A stretch of DNA of 64,000 nt, from positions 1 through 64,000 of the forward strand of contig NZ_JAACFU010000013.1 in the NCBI RefSeq assembly GCF_029051725.1, written 5' to 3'. The notes under the pieces are model-generated. The model saw nothing but the letters and a program-made list of their open reading frames with translations. It was not told where the DNA came from and did no database searches. This stretch comes from Bradyrhizobium sp. CSS354 (GTDB lineage: Bacteria; Pseudomonadota; Alphaproteobacteria; Rhizobiales; Xanthobacteraceae). The translations under genes were made by a program, and so were the position numbers. Each line of letters begins with the position of its first letter. Position 1 is the first letter of the stretch. Positions 47,464 to 55,046 of the stretch are shown here, in pieces.

Positions 47464-48231
47464 CTAAGGGCGCGCAGGACCCAATTCATCCAGCATCTTG
47501 TTGCCCATCTCATCGACCGTCAGAAAGTCGACGACCATCTGCACGTGAAAGGCGTAACGAGCAGTAGTTTCCGTCATAGAATGCGAGATTAGCGGTTGAA
47601 ACACGAGCAGCTTATTTTGCTCGGCCGACAATCGTTCATATTCGTAGGGGTCGCCGCGAACATACAGAGCCTCTTGCATGCCGCGCTCGAGGGTGTTGTA
47701 GACGTCGACATGCTTGGTTGGAACTCCGCCGGGCGGCACGTACAACGGAATGCGGTGGGCCAGCGCATCACGATATTCGATGATGTAGTCCAGCCACGGA
47801 TCGAGCTTCACCAAATAGTCCTGAAAGCCGACACTTAACGTGGACCGCACTTCCGTATGCTTTGCCCGCAATCCGACGCTGTTGCGCCGCATCTTGCGAT
47901 CAAGGCCTTTCTCATACACCCAGATCCACGCGAGATTGTCGACGCAGCCATAGACGTTCGCGAAGAATGACTGGATGTTGATCTGGGCATCATGCAGCAC
48001 GTTCTTCTCCGGTACGTGCTCTGTATCCATCGGGATGAGTGCAAAAACGTTGTCTACGCATCGCACCAGCGTGCCCAAGCGACGCACGAAGCCGTGCAGG
48101 AAGTATTCCGCCGCCTTCTCTTGCTGAAAACGTGTGAACGGGAGCTTGAGCAGCATCTTGTTGTACTTGAGAAGGAGCGTCCCACGCTTTTCCTCGATTT
48201 CCTTGATCTGCTCGGGCGTTAGGAAAGCCAT
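47464..48231 (-). CDS. HEPN-like protein of unknown function
   Basis: The 255-residue, mostly helical protein starts at ATG 48231, nine bases after AAGGGGG. A motif EYRDALAHRIP gives R154-x4-H159, the pattern of HEPN ribonucleases, in the expected place after several long helices (FANVYGCVDNLAWIWVYEK, DYLVKLDPWLDYI). It has no signal or membrane segment. HEPN-like proteins often act as RNases in toxin-antitoxin or abortive infection systems. It converges on the SIR2 gene inside the island. A plain structural protein cannot be excluded. Confidence 0.6.
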   Translation of the reverse strand: MAFLTPEQIKEIEEKRGTLLLKYNKMLLKLPFTRFQQEKAAEYFLHGFVRRLGTLVRCVDNVFALIPMDTEHVPEKNVLHDAQINIQSFFANVYGCVDNLAWIWVYEKGLDRKMRRNSVGLRAKHTEVRSTLSVGFQDYLVKLDPWLDYIIEYRDALAHRIPLYVPPGGVPTKHVDVYNTLERGMQEALYVRGDPYEYERLSAEQNKLLVFQPLISHSMTETTARYAFHVQMVVDFLTVDEMGNKMLDELGPARP

Positions 48232-48440
48232 CAAATCGAACCCCCTTGTGCCGTGATAATATACAGCAAAGCTCCGCCCAACAGTCGGGTCTTGGACCGG
48301 AGTGGACGTTCACGGCCTGCTTCGCTGCTTGATCGCCCGCAGCCGTTACGCCTCCTCCTCGTACGGGTCATCACCGGTCGGCGGCGTCACCAAATTCGCC
48401 CCTTCCTTGCGGAAAAAATCGTCTGTTGAGATGACGGGGG

Positions 48441-48689
48441 TTATCCAATCAGGCGATACAGCCCAAAGCCTACAGCGTAGGCTGCTGCCGCTTGGAGAAT
48501 GTTTATGATTGATATTCGAAAGAGGTAGGCTAGCGGGCCGCCTGATGCGGCCTGCATTGCCCGCACTCCGAAATACATCAAGTTCCAAATTACCATAGCG
48601 CCGCCCACGAAAATCACGGTGTAAAGGGGCCATCCCTTGCACCCGGCGTAAGCAGCAATCCCGAAGATAATCGCTAGCAAGGTTGGCAT
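48441..48689 (-). CDS. Small membrane protein (82 aa), second of a pair
   Basis: The protein (MPTLLAIIFGIAAYAGCKGW, LYTVIFVGGAMVIWNLMYFG, LAYLFRISIINILQAAAAYA) has about three membrane helices with short loops. It follows the 48700 gene by ten bases and is presumably co-transcribed. No family is recognised. Its start has only a weak ribosome site, consistent with coupling to the upstream gene. Confidence 0.6.
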   Translation of the reverse strand: MPTLLAIIFGIAAYAGCKGWPLYTVIFVGGAMVIWNLMYFGVRAMQAASGGPLAYLFRISIINILQAAAAYAVGFGLYRLIG

Positions 48690-48699
48690 ACTCGGACTG

Positions 48700-48990
48700 T
48701 CAAAAATATCCGGCGTGAGTGCCTGCACGCCACGCCGCCCAACAGAGCACGCCAATTACTATGACCTTGATTGCCAGAAGACTCCGTATTCCAGAGTTGA
48801 AGAAATCGACTGGTAAATTGGCTTCCAATCGTTTGCGCATGTACCAATCTGGGTCCACAACGGCCCTCACGGCGGCTCCAGCGTTATTTACGATCCCAAA
48901 TGCGCTGAACCAAAAGGCAAGTTTGTACTCGCCAATCACGTAAAGGAATCCGGCAAATCCGACGAAAAAATAATCAGTGATGCCCGTCAT
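48700..48990 (-). CDS. Small membrane protein (96 aa), first of a pair
   Basis: The protein begins MTGITDYFFVGFAGFLYVIG, has a second helix (LAFWFSAFGIVNNAGAAV), a polar loop with DPDWYMRKRLEANLPVDFF, and a final helix (LLAIKVIVIGVLCWAAW). It probably forms an inner-membrane complex with the 82-residue protein encoded next. Neither is recognised. Both lie at the right end of the accessory island. Confidence 0.6.
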   Translation of the reverse strand: MTGITDYFFVGFAGFLYVIGEYKLAFWFSAFGIVNNAGAAVRAVVDPDWYMRKRLEANLPVDFFNSGIRSLLAIKVIVIGVLCWAAWRAGTHAGYF

Positions 48991-49285
48991 TCGAGAAGGG
49001 TAGCGCAGTCCGCGTTCTGTAGCGACTCTGATCGTCTTAGTTGTTGCTGCGATATCAATGCCAAACGAAGTGCCAGCGGAATCTCTATTTTGAACATCCG
49101 CTGGAGAGAGTGGCCCTCACATTGATATTGTTTCGTTTTTTTCTGCTATGACTCTACCGCAAGGGGAGAAAGGGCAGCGGAGCAAGCCACCCGGAATGGC
49201 GGTGAGTTCGACACCAGACCCCCTTCACACCCACCCCGATTCATGCGACCTCCGCGTTCACCAAAACCCTCATTTCGAGCCCTCG
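48991..49285. other. Right border of the accessory island
   Basis: This gap separates the membrane-protein pair from purD. It is AT-richer on the left and GC-rich on the right, marking the change back to core sequence. No attachment-site repeat, tRNA or promoter was recognised by eye. Confidence 0.45.
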
Positions 49286-50569
49286 ATGCACATTCTCCTG
49301 CTTGGTTCCGGCGGCCGCGAACATGCGCTGGCGTGGAAGATCGCGGCGTCTCCCCTGGTGACCAAATTCTGGTGCGCGCCGGGCAATGCCGGGATCGCGC
49401 GCGAGGCGGAATGCGTGGCGCTCGATGTCGCCGACCATGGCGCCGTGATCGCCTTCTGCAAGACCAATGCGGTCGAGCTCGTGGTGGTCGGCCCGGAGAC
49501 GCCGCTGGCGGCCGGTATCGTCGATGACCTCACCGCCGCAGGCATCAAGGCGTTCGGGCCGGACAGAATCCCCGCCCAGCTCGAAAGCTCCAAGGGCTTC
49601 ACCAAGGCGCTGTGCACCGAATTCGGCATTCCGACCGGCGCCTACAAGCGATTCACCAACGCCGCCGATGCGCGTGCCTACGTCCAGAGCCAGGGCGCGC
49701 CGATCGTGGTCAAGGCCGACGGCCTTGCCGCCGGCAAGGGCGTCGTCGTCGCCAAGTCGGTGCGCGAGGCGGAGGACGCCATCGCCATGATGTTCGAGGG
49801 CGGCTTTGGCGAGGCCGGCGCCGAGGTCGTGATCGAGGAGTTTCTGCCGGGCCGCGAGATCAGCTTCTTCGCGCTGTGCGACGGCGAGACCGCCATTCCG
49901 CTGGCCTCCGCGCAGGACCACAAGCGCGTGTTCGACCATGACGTCGGCCCGAACACCGGCGGCATGGGCGCCTATTCGCCGACGCCGCTGGTGACGCCGG
50001 CGATCCATGACGCGATCATGGCCAAGATCATCAGGCCTACGGTATCAGGCATGAAGCAGCGCGGCACGCCGTTTCGCGGCATCCTCTACGCCGGGATCAT
50101 GCTGACGACGCAAGGGCCAAAACTGTTCGAGTTCAACGTGCGCTTCGGCGATCCCGAGTGCCAGGTGCTGATGCTCAGGATGATGTCGGACATCGTGCCG
50201 GCCTTCCTCGCCGCCTGCGACGGCCAGCTGAAGAATTTCGACCTCCGCTGGCATCCGGAGGCCGCGCTCACGGTGGTGATGGCCGCGAAGGGATATCCCG
50301 GCGACTATCAGAAAGGCACGCGGATCGAGGGGCTCGATGACGCCTCAGAGGTCGAGACCGCCGAGATCTTCCACGCCGGCACGGTCGAGAAGGACGGCGC
50401 CATCCTCGCCAATGGCGGCCGCGTGCTCAATGTCTGCGCGCTCGGCAAGACCGTGACGGAGGCGCAGGCCCGCGCCTACCAGGCCGTTGACCGCATCAAC
50501 TGGCCGGAAGGTTTTTGCCGCCGCGACATCGGCTGGCAGGCGGTGGACGCCGAGAAGTCCCAGAACTAA
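49286..50569 (+). CDS. purD: Phosphoribosylamine-glycine ligase PurD (GARS)
   Basis: PurD joins phosphoribosylamine and glycine with ATP in purine synthesis. The 427-residue ATP-grasp enzyme begins MHILLLGSGGREHALAWK and shows VVVGPETPLAAGI, the ATP-grasp segment VVKADGLAAGKGVVV, QDHKRVFDHDVGPNTGGMGAYSP and NVRFGDPECQV. ATG 49286 matches the canonical start; the longer frame upstream is in the island border. It is a lone gene. Confidence 0.96.
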   Translation: MHILLLGSGGREHALAWKIAASPLVTKFWCAPGNAGIAREAECVALDVADHGAVIAFCKTNAVELVVVGPETPLAAGIVDDLTAAGIKAFGPDRIPAQLESSKGFTKALCTEFGIPTGAYKRFTNAADARAYVQSQGAPIVVKADGLAAGKGVVVAKSVREAEDAIAMMFEGGFGEAGAEVVIEEFLPGREISFFALCDGETAIPLASAQDHKRVFDHDVGPNTGGMGAYSPTPLVTPAIHDAIMAKIIRPTVSGMKQRGTPFRGILYAGIMLTTQGPKLFEFNVRFGDPECQVLMLRMMSDIVPAFLAACDGQLKNFDLRWHPEAALTVVMAAKGYPGDYQKGTRIEGLDDASEVETAEIFHAGTVEKDGAILANGGRVLNVCALGKTVTEAQARAYQAVDRINWPEGFCRRDIGWQAVDAEKSQN

Positions 50570-50570
50570 G

Positions 50571-50594
50571 GCCCTGAGCTGACAGGCTTTTTTC
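50571..50594 (+). terminator. Weak terminator after purD
   Basis: GCCCTG and CAGGC can form a short bulged stem followed by six T residues. Confidence 0.4.
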
Positions 50595-50753
50595 GCACGC
50601 GCGCGCAATTTCCGCCCCGCCCGTCGGCACTCCGAAATTGTGTAGGCGCCAGTTGGACTTAGCTACTGTGCATGGGGTTGTTTTTCGACTTTTTTGTTTT
50701 GGGGCATTCTCAAGACCGAGCAGATTCCACGCTGACAGATAAGGATGCACAAG

Positions 50754-51659
50754 ATGTCCGATCTCGCCGACCTCTATCCAGGCTTCGCCTCCGAATGGAT
50801 CAACACCTCCTTCGGCCGCATCTTCGCCCGCGTCGGCGGCAAGGGACCGCCGCTGTTGCTGCTGCACGGCTTCTCCGAGACCAACGTGATGTGGCACCGC
50901 GTCGCGCCGCAGCTGGCCGACGCCTTCACGCTGATCATCGCCGATCTGCCCGGCTATGGCTGGTCCGACATGCCCGAGAGCGACGCGCTGCACATCCCCT
51001 ACAGCAAGCGCGCGATGGCCAAGGCCATGGTCGAGGCGATGGAGCGCCTCGGCCACGTGCACTTCGCGCTCGCCGGCCACGACCGCGGCGGCCGCGTCGC
51101 CTATCGCCTGGCGCTCGATCATCCCGGCCGGCTGTCGAAGCTCGCGGTGCTCGATATCCTGCCGACCTATAATTACTGGGAGCGGGTGAACCGCGCCTAC
51201 GCGCTGAAGATCTATCACTGGACTTTTTTGGCGCAGCCAGCCCCGTTGCCGGAGACGCTGATTGCGAGCAATGGCGAGTTCTTCCTGCGCTTCAAGATGG
51301 CGAGCCAGACCAGGTCGAAGACGCTCGACGCCATCGACCAGCGCGCGCTCGAACACTACATCGCCCCGTTCCGCGATCCCGCCCGCGTGCACGCGATGTG
51401 CGAGGATTATCGCGCCGGCGCCTATTTCGACTACGATCTCGACAAGGCCGATTTCGAGGCCGGCAAGAAGATCACGATTCCCATGCTGGCGCTGTGGGGC
51501 AACGCCGGCGTGGCGCAAGCCGCCGCCACCCCGCTCGACATCTGGAAGCAGTGGGCGACCAACGTCGCGGGCATGCCGGTGGATTCGGGGCACTTCCTCA
51601 CCGAGGAGAACCCCGACGTCACCGCGAAGGCGCTGCGCGAGTTCTTTGCCGCGCCTTAG
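50754..51659 (+). CDS. Fluoroacetate dehalogenase
   Basis: The 301-residue alpha/beta-hydrolase hydrolyses the C-F bond of fluoroacetate to give glycolate. From ATG 50754 the nucleophile is Asp110 in GHDRGGR, the acid is Asp134 and the base is His280. Carboxylate-binding Arg111 and Arg114 and fluoride-binding His155, Trp156 and Tyr219 are all present, at the same numbers as in the structurally studied Rhodopseudomonas palustris enzyme (from memory). It is cytosolic. AAGG eight bases upstream and this exact numbering fix the start. The stop overlaps the convergent tadA stop. The glycolate product could feed GlcDEF in the same window. Confidence 0.93.
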   Translation: MSDLADLYPGFASEWINTSFGRIFARVGGKGPPLLLLHGFSETNVMWHRVAPQLADAFTLIIADLPGYGWSDMPESDALHIPYSKRAMAKAMVEAMERLGHVHFALAGHDRGGRVAYRLALDHPGRLSKLAVLDILPTYNYWERVNRAYALKIYHWTFLAQPAPLPETLIASNGEFFLRFKMASQTRSKTLDAIDQRALEHYIAPFRDPARVHAMCEDYRAGAYFDYDLDKADFEAGKKITIPMLALWGNAGVAQAAATPLDIWKQWATNVAGMPVDSGHFLTEENPDVTAKALREFFAAP

Positions 51660-52114
51660 CGCCGCTCCCGAAAGAAGTCCTTGAGCAGCCGCGCCGACTC
51701 GCTTTCGCCCACCCCGGAATAGACATCCGGGACGTGATGGCAGGTCGGCGAGGTGAAGAACCGCACGCCTGATTCAACCGCGCCGCCCTTGGGGTCGGCG
51801 GCGCCGTAATACAGGCGCCTCACCCTTGCAAACGAGATCGCGCCCGCACACATGGTGCAGGGCTCCAGCGTCACGTAGAGGTCGCAGTCGACCAGGCGCT
51901 CGCTGCCGATTTTCTTGGCGGCGTCGCGCAGCGCAACGATCTCGGCATGAGCCGTGGGGTCGTAGTCGGTCAGCGTCCGGTTCGCCGCGGTGGCGATGAC
52001 CTCGTAATTGCGGACCACGACGCACCCGATCGGAACTTCGCCCGCCTTTCCGGCGTTTTCGGCCGTTTTGAGCGCCAAATCCATGAAAGAGGGGGCTTTC
52101 AAGCCTCGTATCAT
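51656..52114 (-). CDS. tadA: tRNA-specific adenosine deaminase TadA
   Basis: The 152-residue zinc deaminase converts A34 of tRNA-Arg(ACG) to inosine. It shows GEVPIGCVVVRN, the zinc and catalytic motif TAHAEIVALRDA, and PCTMCAGAISFARVRR. An unusual feature is the ATG at 52114 with AGG upstream, giving MIRGLKAPSFMDLALK; ATG 52084 is the alternative and closer to some relatives. It is convergent with the dehalogenase gene and divergent from the pseudouridine synthase gene. Confidence 0.94.
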   Translation of the reverse strand: MIRGLKAPSFMDLALKTAENAGKAGEVPIGCVVVRNYEVIATAANRTLTDYDPTAHAEIVALRDAAKKIGSERLVDCDLYVTLEPCTMCAGAISFARVRRLYYGAADPKGGAVESGVRFFTSPTCHHVPDVYSGVGESESARLLKDFFRERR

Positions 52115-52234
52115 CGCGAGAAACCTGCTAGTAGCTGCGCCTTCAGCAGAAGTGCTTGACCGAATTTGCCTGAGCATGCGGCTCGAGACGAGCGCGCACA
52201 ATGCTTTCTGGCCACCCCCTGAGTGAGATTATTC

Positions 52235-54382
52235 ATGCCTCGCGACAGCGACAAAGACAACGATTCCCGCGGCCGGCGTGATCGCGGCCCGGCCAAGGGC
52301 GGCCCCGCCAAGGGCCGGTCCGGCAAGCCACGCGGGCCCGACAAGAAGTTCGCCAAGCGCGGTCCTCCCGGGGACAAAGGCGACGCCCGCCCGCCCCGCG
52401 GAGACCGCGACAGCCGTCCCTTCCGCCGCCGCGAGGACGGCGATGCCCCGCGCCGCGACTTCAGCGACCGTCCGAAGTTCAATCGCCAAGACCGGCCGCG
52501 TGAAGATCGGCCGCGCGGCGAGGATCGTGGCGAGCGCAGCTTCAAGCCGCGCGGTGATCGTCCCTTCAAGCCGCGTGAAGACCGTCCGTTTTCCGATCGT
52601 CCGTCGCGCGACGGCGAGAAGCGCCCGTTCAAGCCTCGTGGCGACCGCCCATTTTCTGATCGCCCCTCGCGCGATGGCGAGAAGCGGCCGTTCAAGCCGC
52701 GCGGTGATCGCCCGTCCTATGGGCGTGATGACCGTCCGCCGCGCAGGGATCGCGACGATTCCCGTCCGGCCGGCCGAACCGGTGACGCGAAGTTTGGCGA
52801 CAAGCGACCTTACGCGCCGCGTGGCGACCGTCCGGAACGCAAGTTCGACGGCGAGCGGAAGTTTTCGCGCGGCGCACCGGACCGCAATCGCAGCGATTCG
52901 AAACCCTGGCAGAAGCGCGATGCGGCCCCGCGCGGCGATCGGCCGCCGCGCAAGGACTTCAACAAGGGTCCGCGCAAGGATTTTGGCGGCGGCGACCGCG
53001 GTCAGGACAAGCCCTGGCAGAAGCGCGACGATCGGCAAGGCGGCGGCGAAGACCGTCCGCGCTTTTCGCGTTCGCGCGACGATCGCACATCGGGTGATCG
53101 TCCGTTCCGCGAGCGGCCCAAATTCGATCGGCCCAAGTTTGATCGGCCACGCGATGATCGTCCCAGGTTCGATCGCGGCGGCGATCGCCCGAAATTCGAT
53201 CGTCCGCGCGAGCGCTCCGAAGGCCGCTCCGACTGGCACGAGCATCCCCGCAGCGAAGCGCGTTCCGGCGATCGTCCACGCCGCGAAAACGAGGATGACA
53301 GCAGGATCTTCGAAAAGCGTCCCGCCTTCGGCGGCCGCGGCGCCTATCGCAACCGTGATCGGGATTTCGAAGGCCGCCCGCGCCGGGACGAAGCACCGAA
53401 GCCGAAGAAGGCCGGCGAGCGTATCGCCAAGGTGTTGTCGCGTGCGGGCCTCGCCTCGCGCCGCGATGCCGAGGAGATGGTCACGCAGGGCCGCGTCAGC
53501 GTCAACGGCCGTGTCATCAATTCGCCTGCGCTCGACATCACCTCGAACGATGTCGTCACCGTCGACGGCAAGCCGTTGCCGGAGCGCGAGCGCACGCGGC
53601 TGTTCCTCTATCATAAGCCGCGCGGCCTGATGACGACGCATGACGATCCCGAGGGACGTCCGACCGTGTTCGACAATTTGCCCGAAGGTCTGCCGCGGCT
53701 GATCAGTGTCGGCCGGCTCGACTTCAACACCGAGGGCCTGCTGCTGCTCACCAATGATGGCGGGCTCGCGCGCACGCTCGAGTTGCCGGACACCGGCTGG
53801 CTGCGCCGCTACCGCGTCCGCGCCCATGGCGACGTCACGCAGGCGCAGCTCGACCAGCTGAAGAACGGCATCGAGATCGAGGGCGTCAAATATGGTCCGA
53901 TCGACGCCACGCTGGAGCGTGACCAGGGCGCCAATGTCTGGCTGGTTTTTGCGATCCGCGAGGGCAAGAACCGCGAGGTGCGCAACGTTTGCGCCCATCT
54001 CGGGCTCGAGGTGAACCGGTTGATCCGGGTCTCCTACGGCCCGTTCCAGCTCGGCGAGGTCCCGGAAGGCCAGGTCGAGGAGATCAAGTCCCGTGTGCTG
54101 CGCGACCAACTCGGCGAAAAGATCATCGAGAAATCGGGCGCGCAATTCGACGTGCCGCAGAAATCGGCCTCGCATGAGGGAGACGACGCGCCCCGCGAGA
54201 AGAAGCCTGCGAGCAAGCGCGGCGTGATCAACGACCGCAAGGGCCGCCGCGTTCTGGTGCAGCGCACCGGCAGCGAGGAAGCGCGCGAGCGCAACGAGGC
54301 TGAGGCGAGCGGCTATGGTCCGCCGCGCCGTCCCAAGCGCGGCTATCACGGCAAGCGCGATCTGGCGCCGAAGGAGGACTGA
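52235..54382 (+). CDS. RluB-family rRNA pseudouridine synthase with long disordered N terminus
   Basis: The 715-residue protein ends in a standard RsuA/RluB synthase. An S4 RNA-binding domain (ERIAKVLSRAGLASRRDAEE, about residues 395-440) precedes the catalytic domain with Asp496 in GRLDFNTEGLLLLTND. The first 390 residues are low-complexity Arg/Asp/Gly/Pro/Lys sequence with repeats of the type RPFKPRGDRPFSDRP and almost no hydrophobics, so they are disordered and nucleic-acid-binding-like. The enzyme isomerises a uridine in 23S rRNA, probably U2605. A basic C-terminal tail follows the domain. It is two bases upstream of rsmD. Confidence 0.9.
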   Translation: MPRDSDKDNDSRGRRDRGPAKGGPAKGRSGKPRGPDKKFAKRGPPGDKGDARPPRGDRDSRPFRRREDGDAPRRDFSDRPKFNRQDRPREDRPRGEDRGERSFKPRGDRPFKPREDRPFSDRPSRDGEKRPFKPRGDRPFSDRPSRDGEKRPFKPRGDRPSYGRDDRPPRRDRDDSRPAGRTGDAKFGDKRPYAPRGDRPERKFDGERKFSRGAPDRNRSDSKPWQKRDAAPRGDRPPRKDFNKGPRKDFGGGDRGQDKPWQKRDDRQGGGEDRPRFSRSRDDRTSGDRPFRERPKFDRPKFDRPRDDRPRFDRGGDRPKFDRPRERSEGRSDWHEHPRSEARSGDRPRRENEDDSRIFEKRPAFGGRGAYRNRDRDFEGRPRRDEAPKPKKAGERIAKVLSRAGLASRRDAEEMVTQGRVSVNGRVINSPALDITSNDVVTVDGKPLPERERTRLFLYHKPRGLMTTHDDPEGRPTVFDNLPEGLPRLISVGRLDFNTEGLLLLTNDGGLARTLELPDTGWLRRYRVRAHGDVTQAQLDQLKNGIEIEGVKYGPIDATLERDQGANVWLVFAIREGKNREVRNVCAHLGLEVNRLIRVSYGPFQLGEVPEGQVEEIKSRVLRDQLGEKIIEKSGAQFDVPQKSASHEGDDAPREKKPASKRGVINDRKGRRVLVQRTGSEEARERNEAEASGYGPPRRPKRGYHGKRDLAPKED

Positions 54383-54384
54383 CG

Positions 54385-54939
54385 TTGCGCGTCGTCGGCG
54401 GTCGATTGAAGGGGCGCAATCTGGCCTCACCGTCCTCGCGCGACATCCGCCCCACGGCGGACCGCCTGCGCGAGTCCGTGTTCAACATCCTCGTGCACGC
54501 CTATGACGATCCGATTCCGGATGCGCGTGTGCTCGATCTCTTCGCCGGCACCGGCGCGCTGGGCATCGAAGCGTCGTCACGCGGCGCGAAATTCGTGCTG
54601 TTCGTCGACAACGGCGCGGAAGCGCGCGCCCTGCTGCGGAACAATGTCGAGACGCTGGGCCTGGGTGGCGTGACAAAAGTCTATCGTCGTGATGCGACCG
54701 ATCTCGGCCCCGCACATCCGGTCGAGCCGTTCTCGCTGGTGTTCCTCGATCCGCCCTATGGCAAGGGGTTTGCGGAGAAGGCGCTTGCGAGCCTGCGCGA
54801 CGGCGGCTGGCTGACGCCGGGCGCGCTGCTCGTCGTGGAAGAGGCAAAGGCCGCACAGTTTGCGGCGCCTGAGGGTTACGAGGAATTGGAGCGGCGCGCG
54901 TATGACGACACGGAGTTCGTGTTTTTGAAGCGCCCGTAA
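54385..54939 (+). CDS. rsmD: 16S rRNA m2G966 methyltransferase RsmD
   Basis: The 184-residue SAM-dependent enzyme methylates N2 of G966. It shows MRVVGGRLKGRNL, TADRLRESVFNIL, the SAM site VLDLFAGTGALGIEA and catalytic LDPPYGKG. It starts at TTG 54385, seven bases after AAGGAGG inside the end of the pseudouridine synthase gene; the two rRNA-modifying genes form an operon. Confidence 0.94.
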   Translation: MRVVGGRLKGRNLASPSSRDIRPTADRLRESVFNILVHAYDDPIPDARVLDLFAGTGALGIEASSRGAKFVLFVDNGAEARALLRNNVETLGLGGVTKVYRRDATDLGPAHPVEPFSLVFLDPPYGKGFAEKALASLRDGGWLTPGALLVVEEAKAAQFAAPEGYEELERRAYDDTEFVFLKRP

Positions 54940-54952
54940 CTTCACAATCGGT

Positions 54953-55045
54953 TCGTAGGGTGGGTTAGCCGAAGGCGTAACCCACCACCTTGCCGCGCAC
55001 GTGGGACGAAGTTGGTGGGTTACGCTTCGCTAACCCACCCTACGA
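54953..55045. repeat. Inverted intergenic repeat
   Basis: TCGTAGGGTGGGTTAGC and GCTAACCCACCCTACGA are inverted outer ends. GGCGTAACCCACCA faces TGGTGGGTTACGC inside. It lies between the convergent rsmD and mutL genes and stops just before the mutL stop, so it may serve as a shared terminator. This unit type is widespread in Bradyrhizobium and Rhodopseudomonas. Confidence 0.85.
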
Positions 55046-55046
55046 A

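Noticed and set aside
48346..48480. Leftward frame ending in TGDDPYEEEA, protein-like at its C terminus
   Set aside because: It has no start codon with a ribosome site outside the overlapping membrane-protein gene. It may be the tail of a lost gene, but this cannot be supported.
52229..54430. 733-codon leftward open frame opposite the pseudouridine synthase gene
   Set aside because: The sense strand carries clear S4 and synthase domains with a correct active site. The antisense frame is a by-product of biased codons in the repetitive region.
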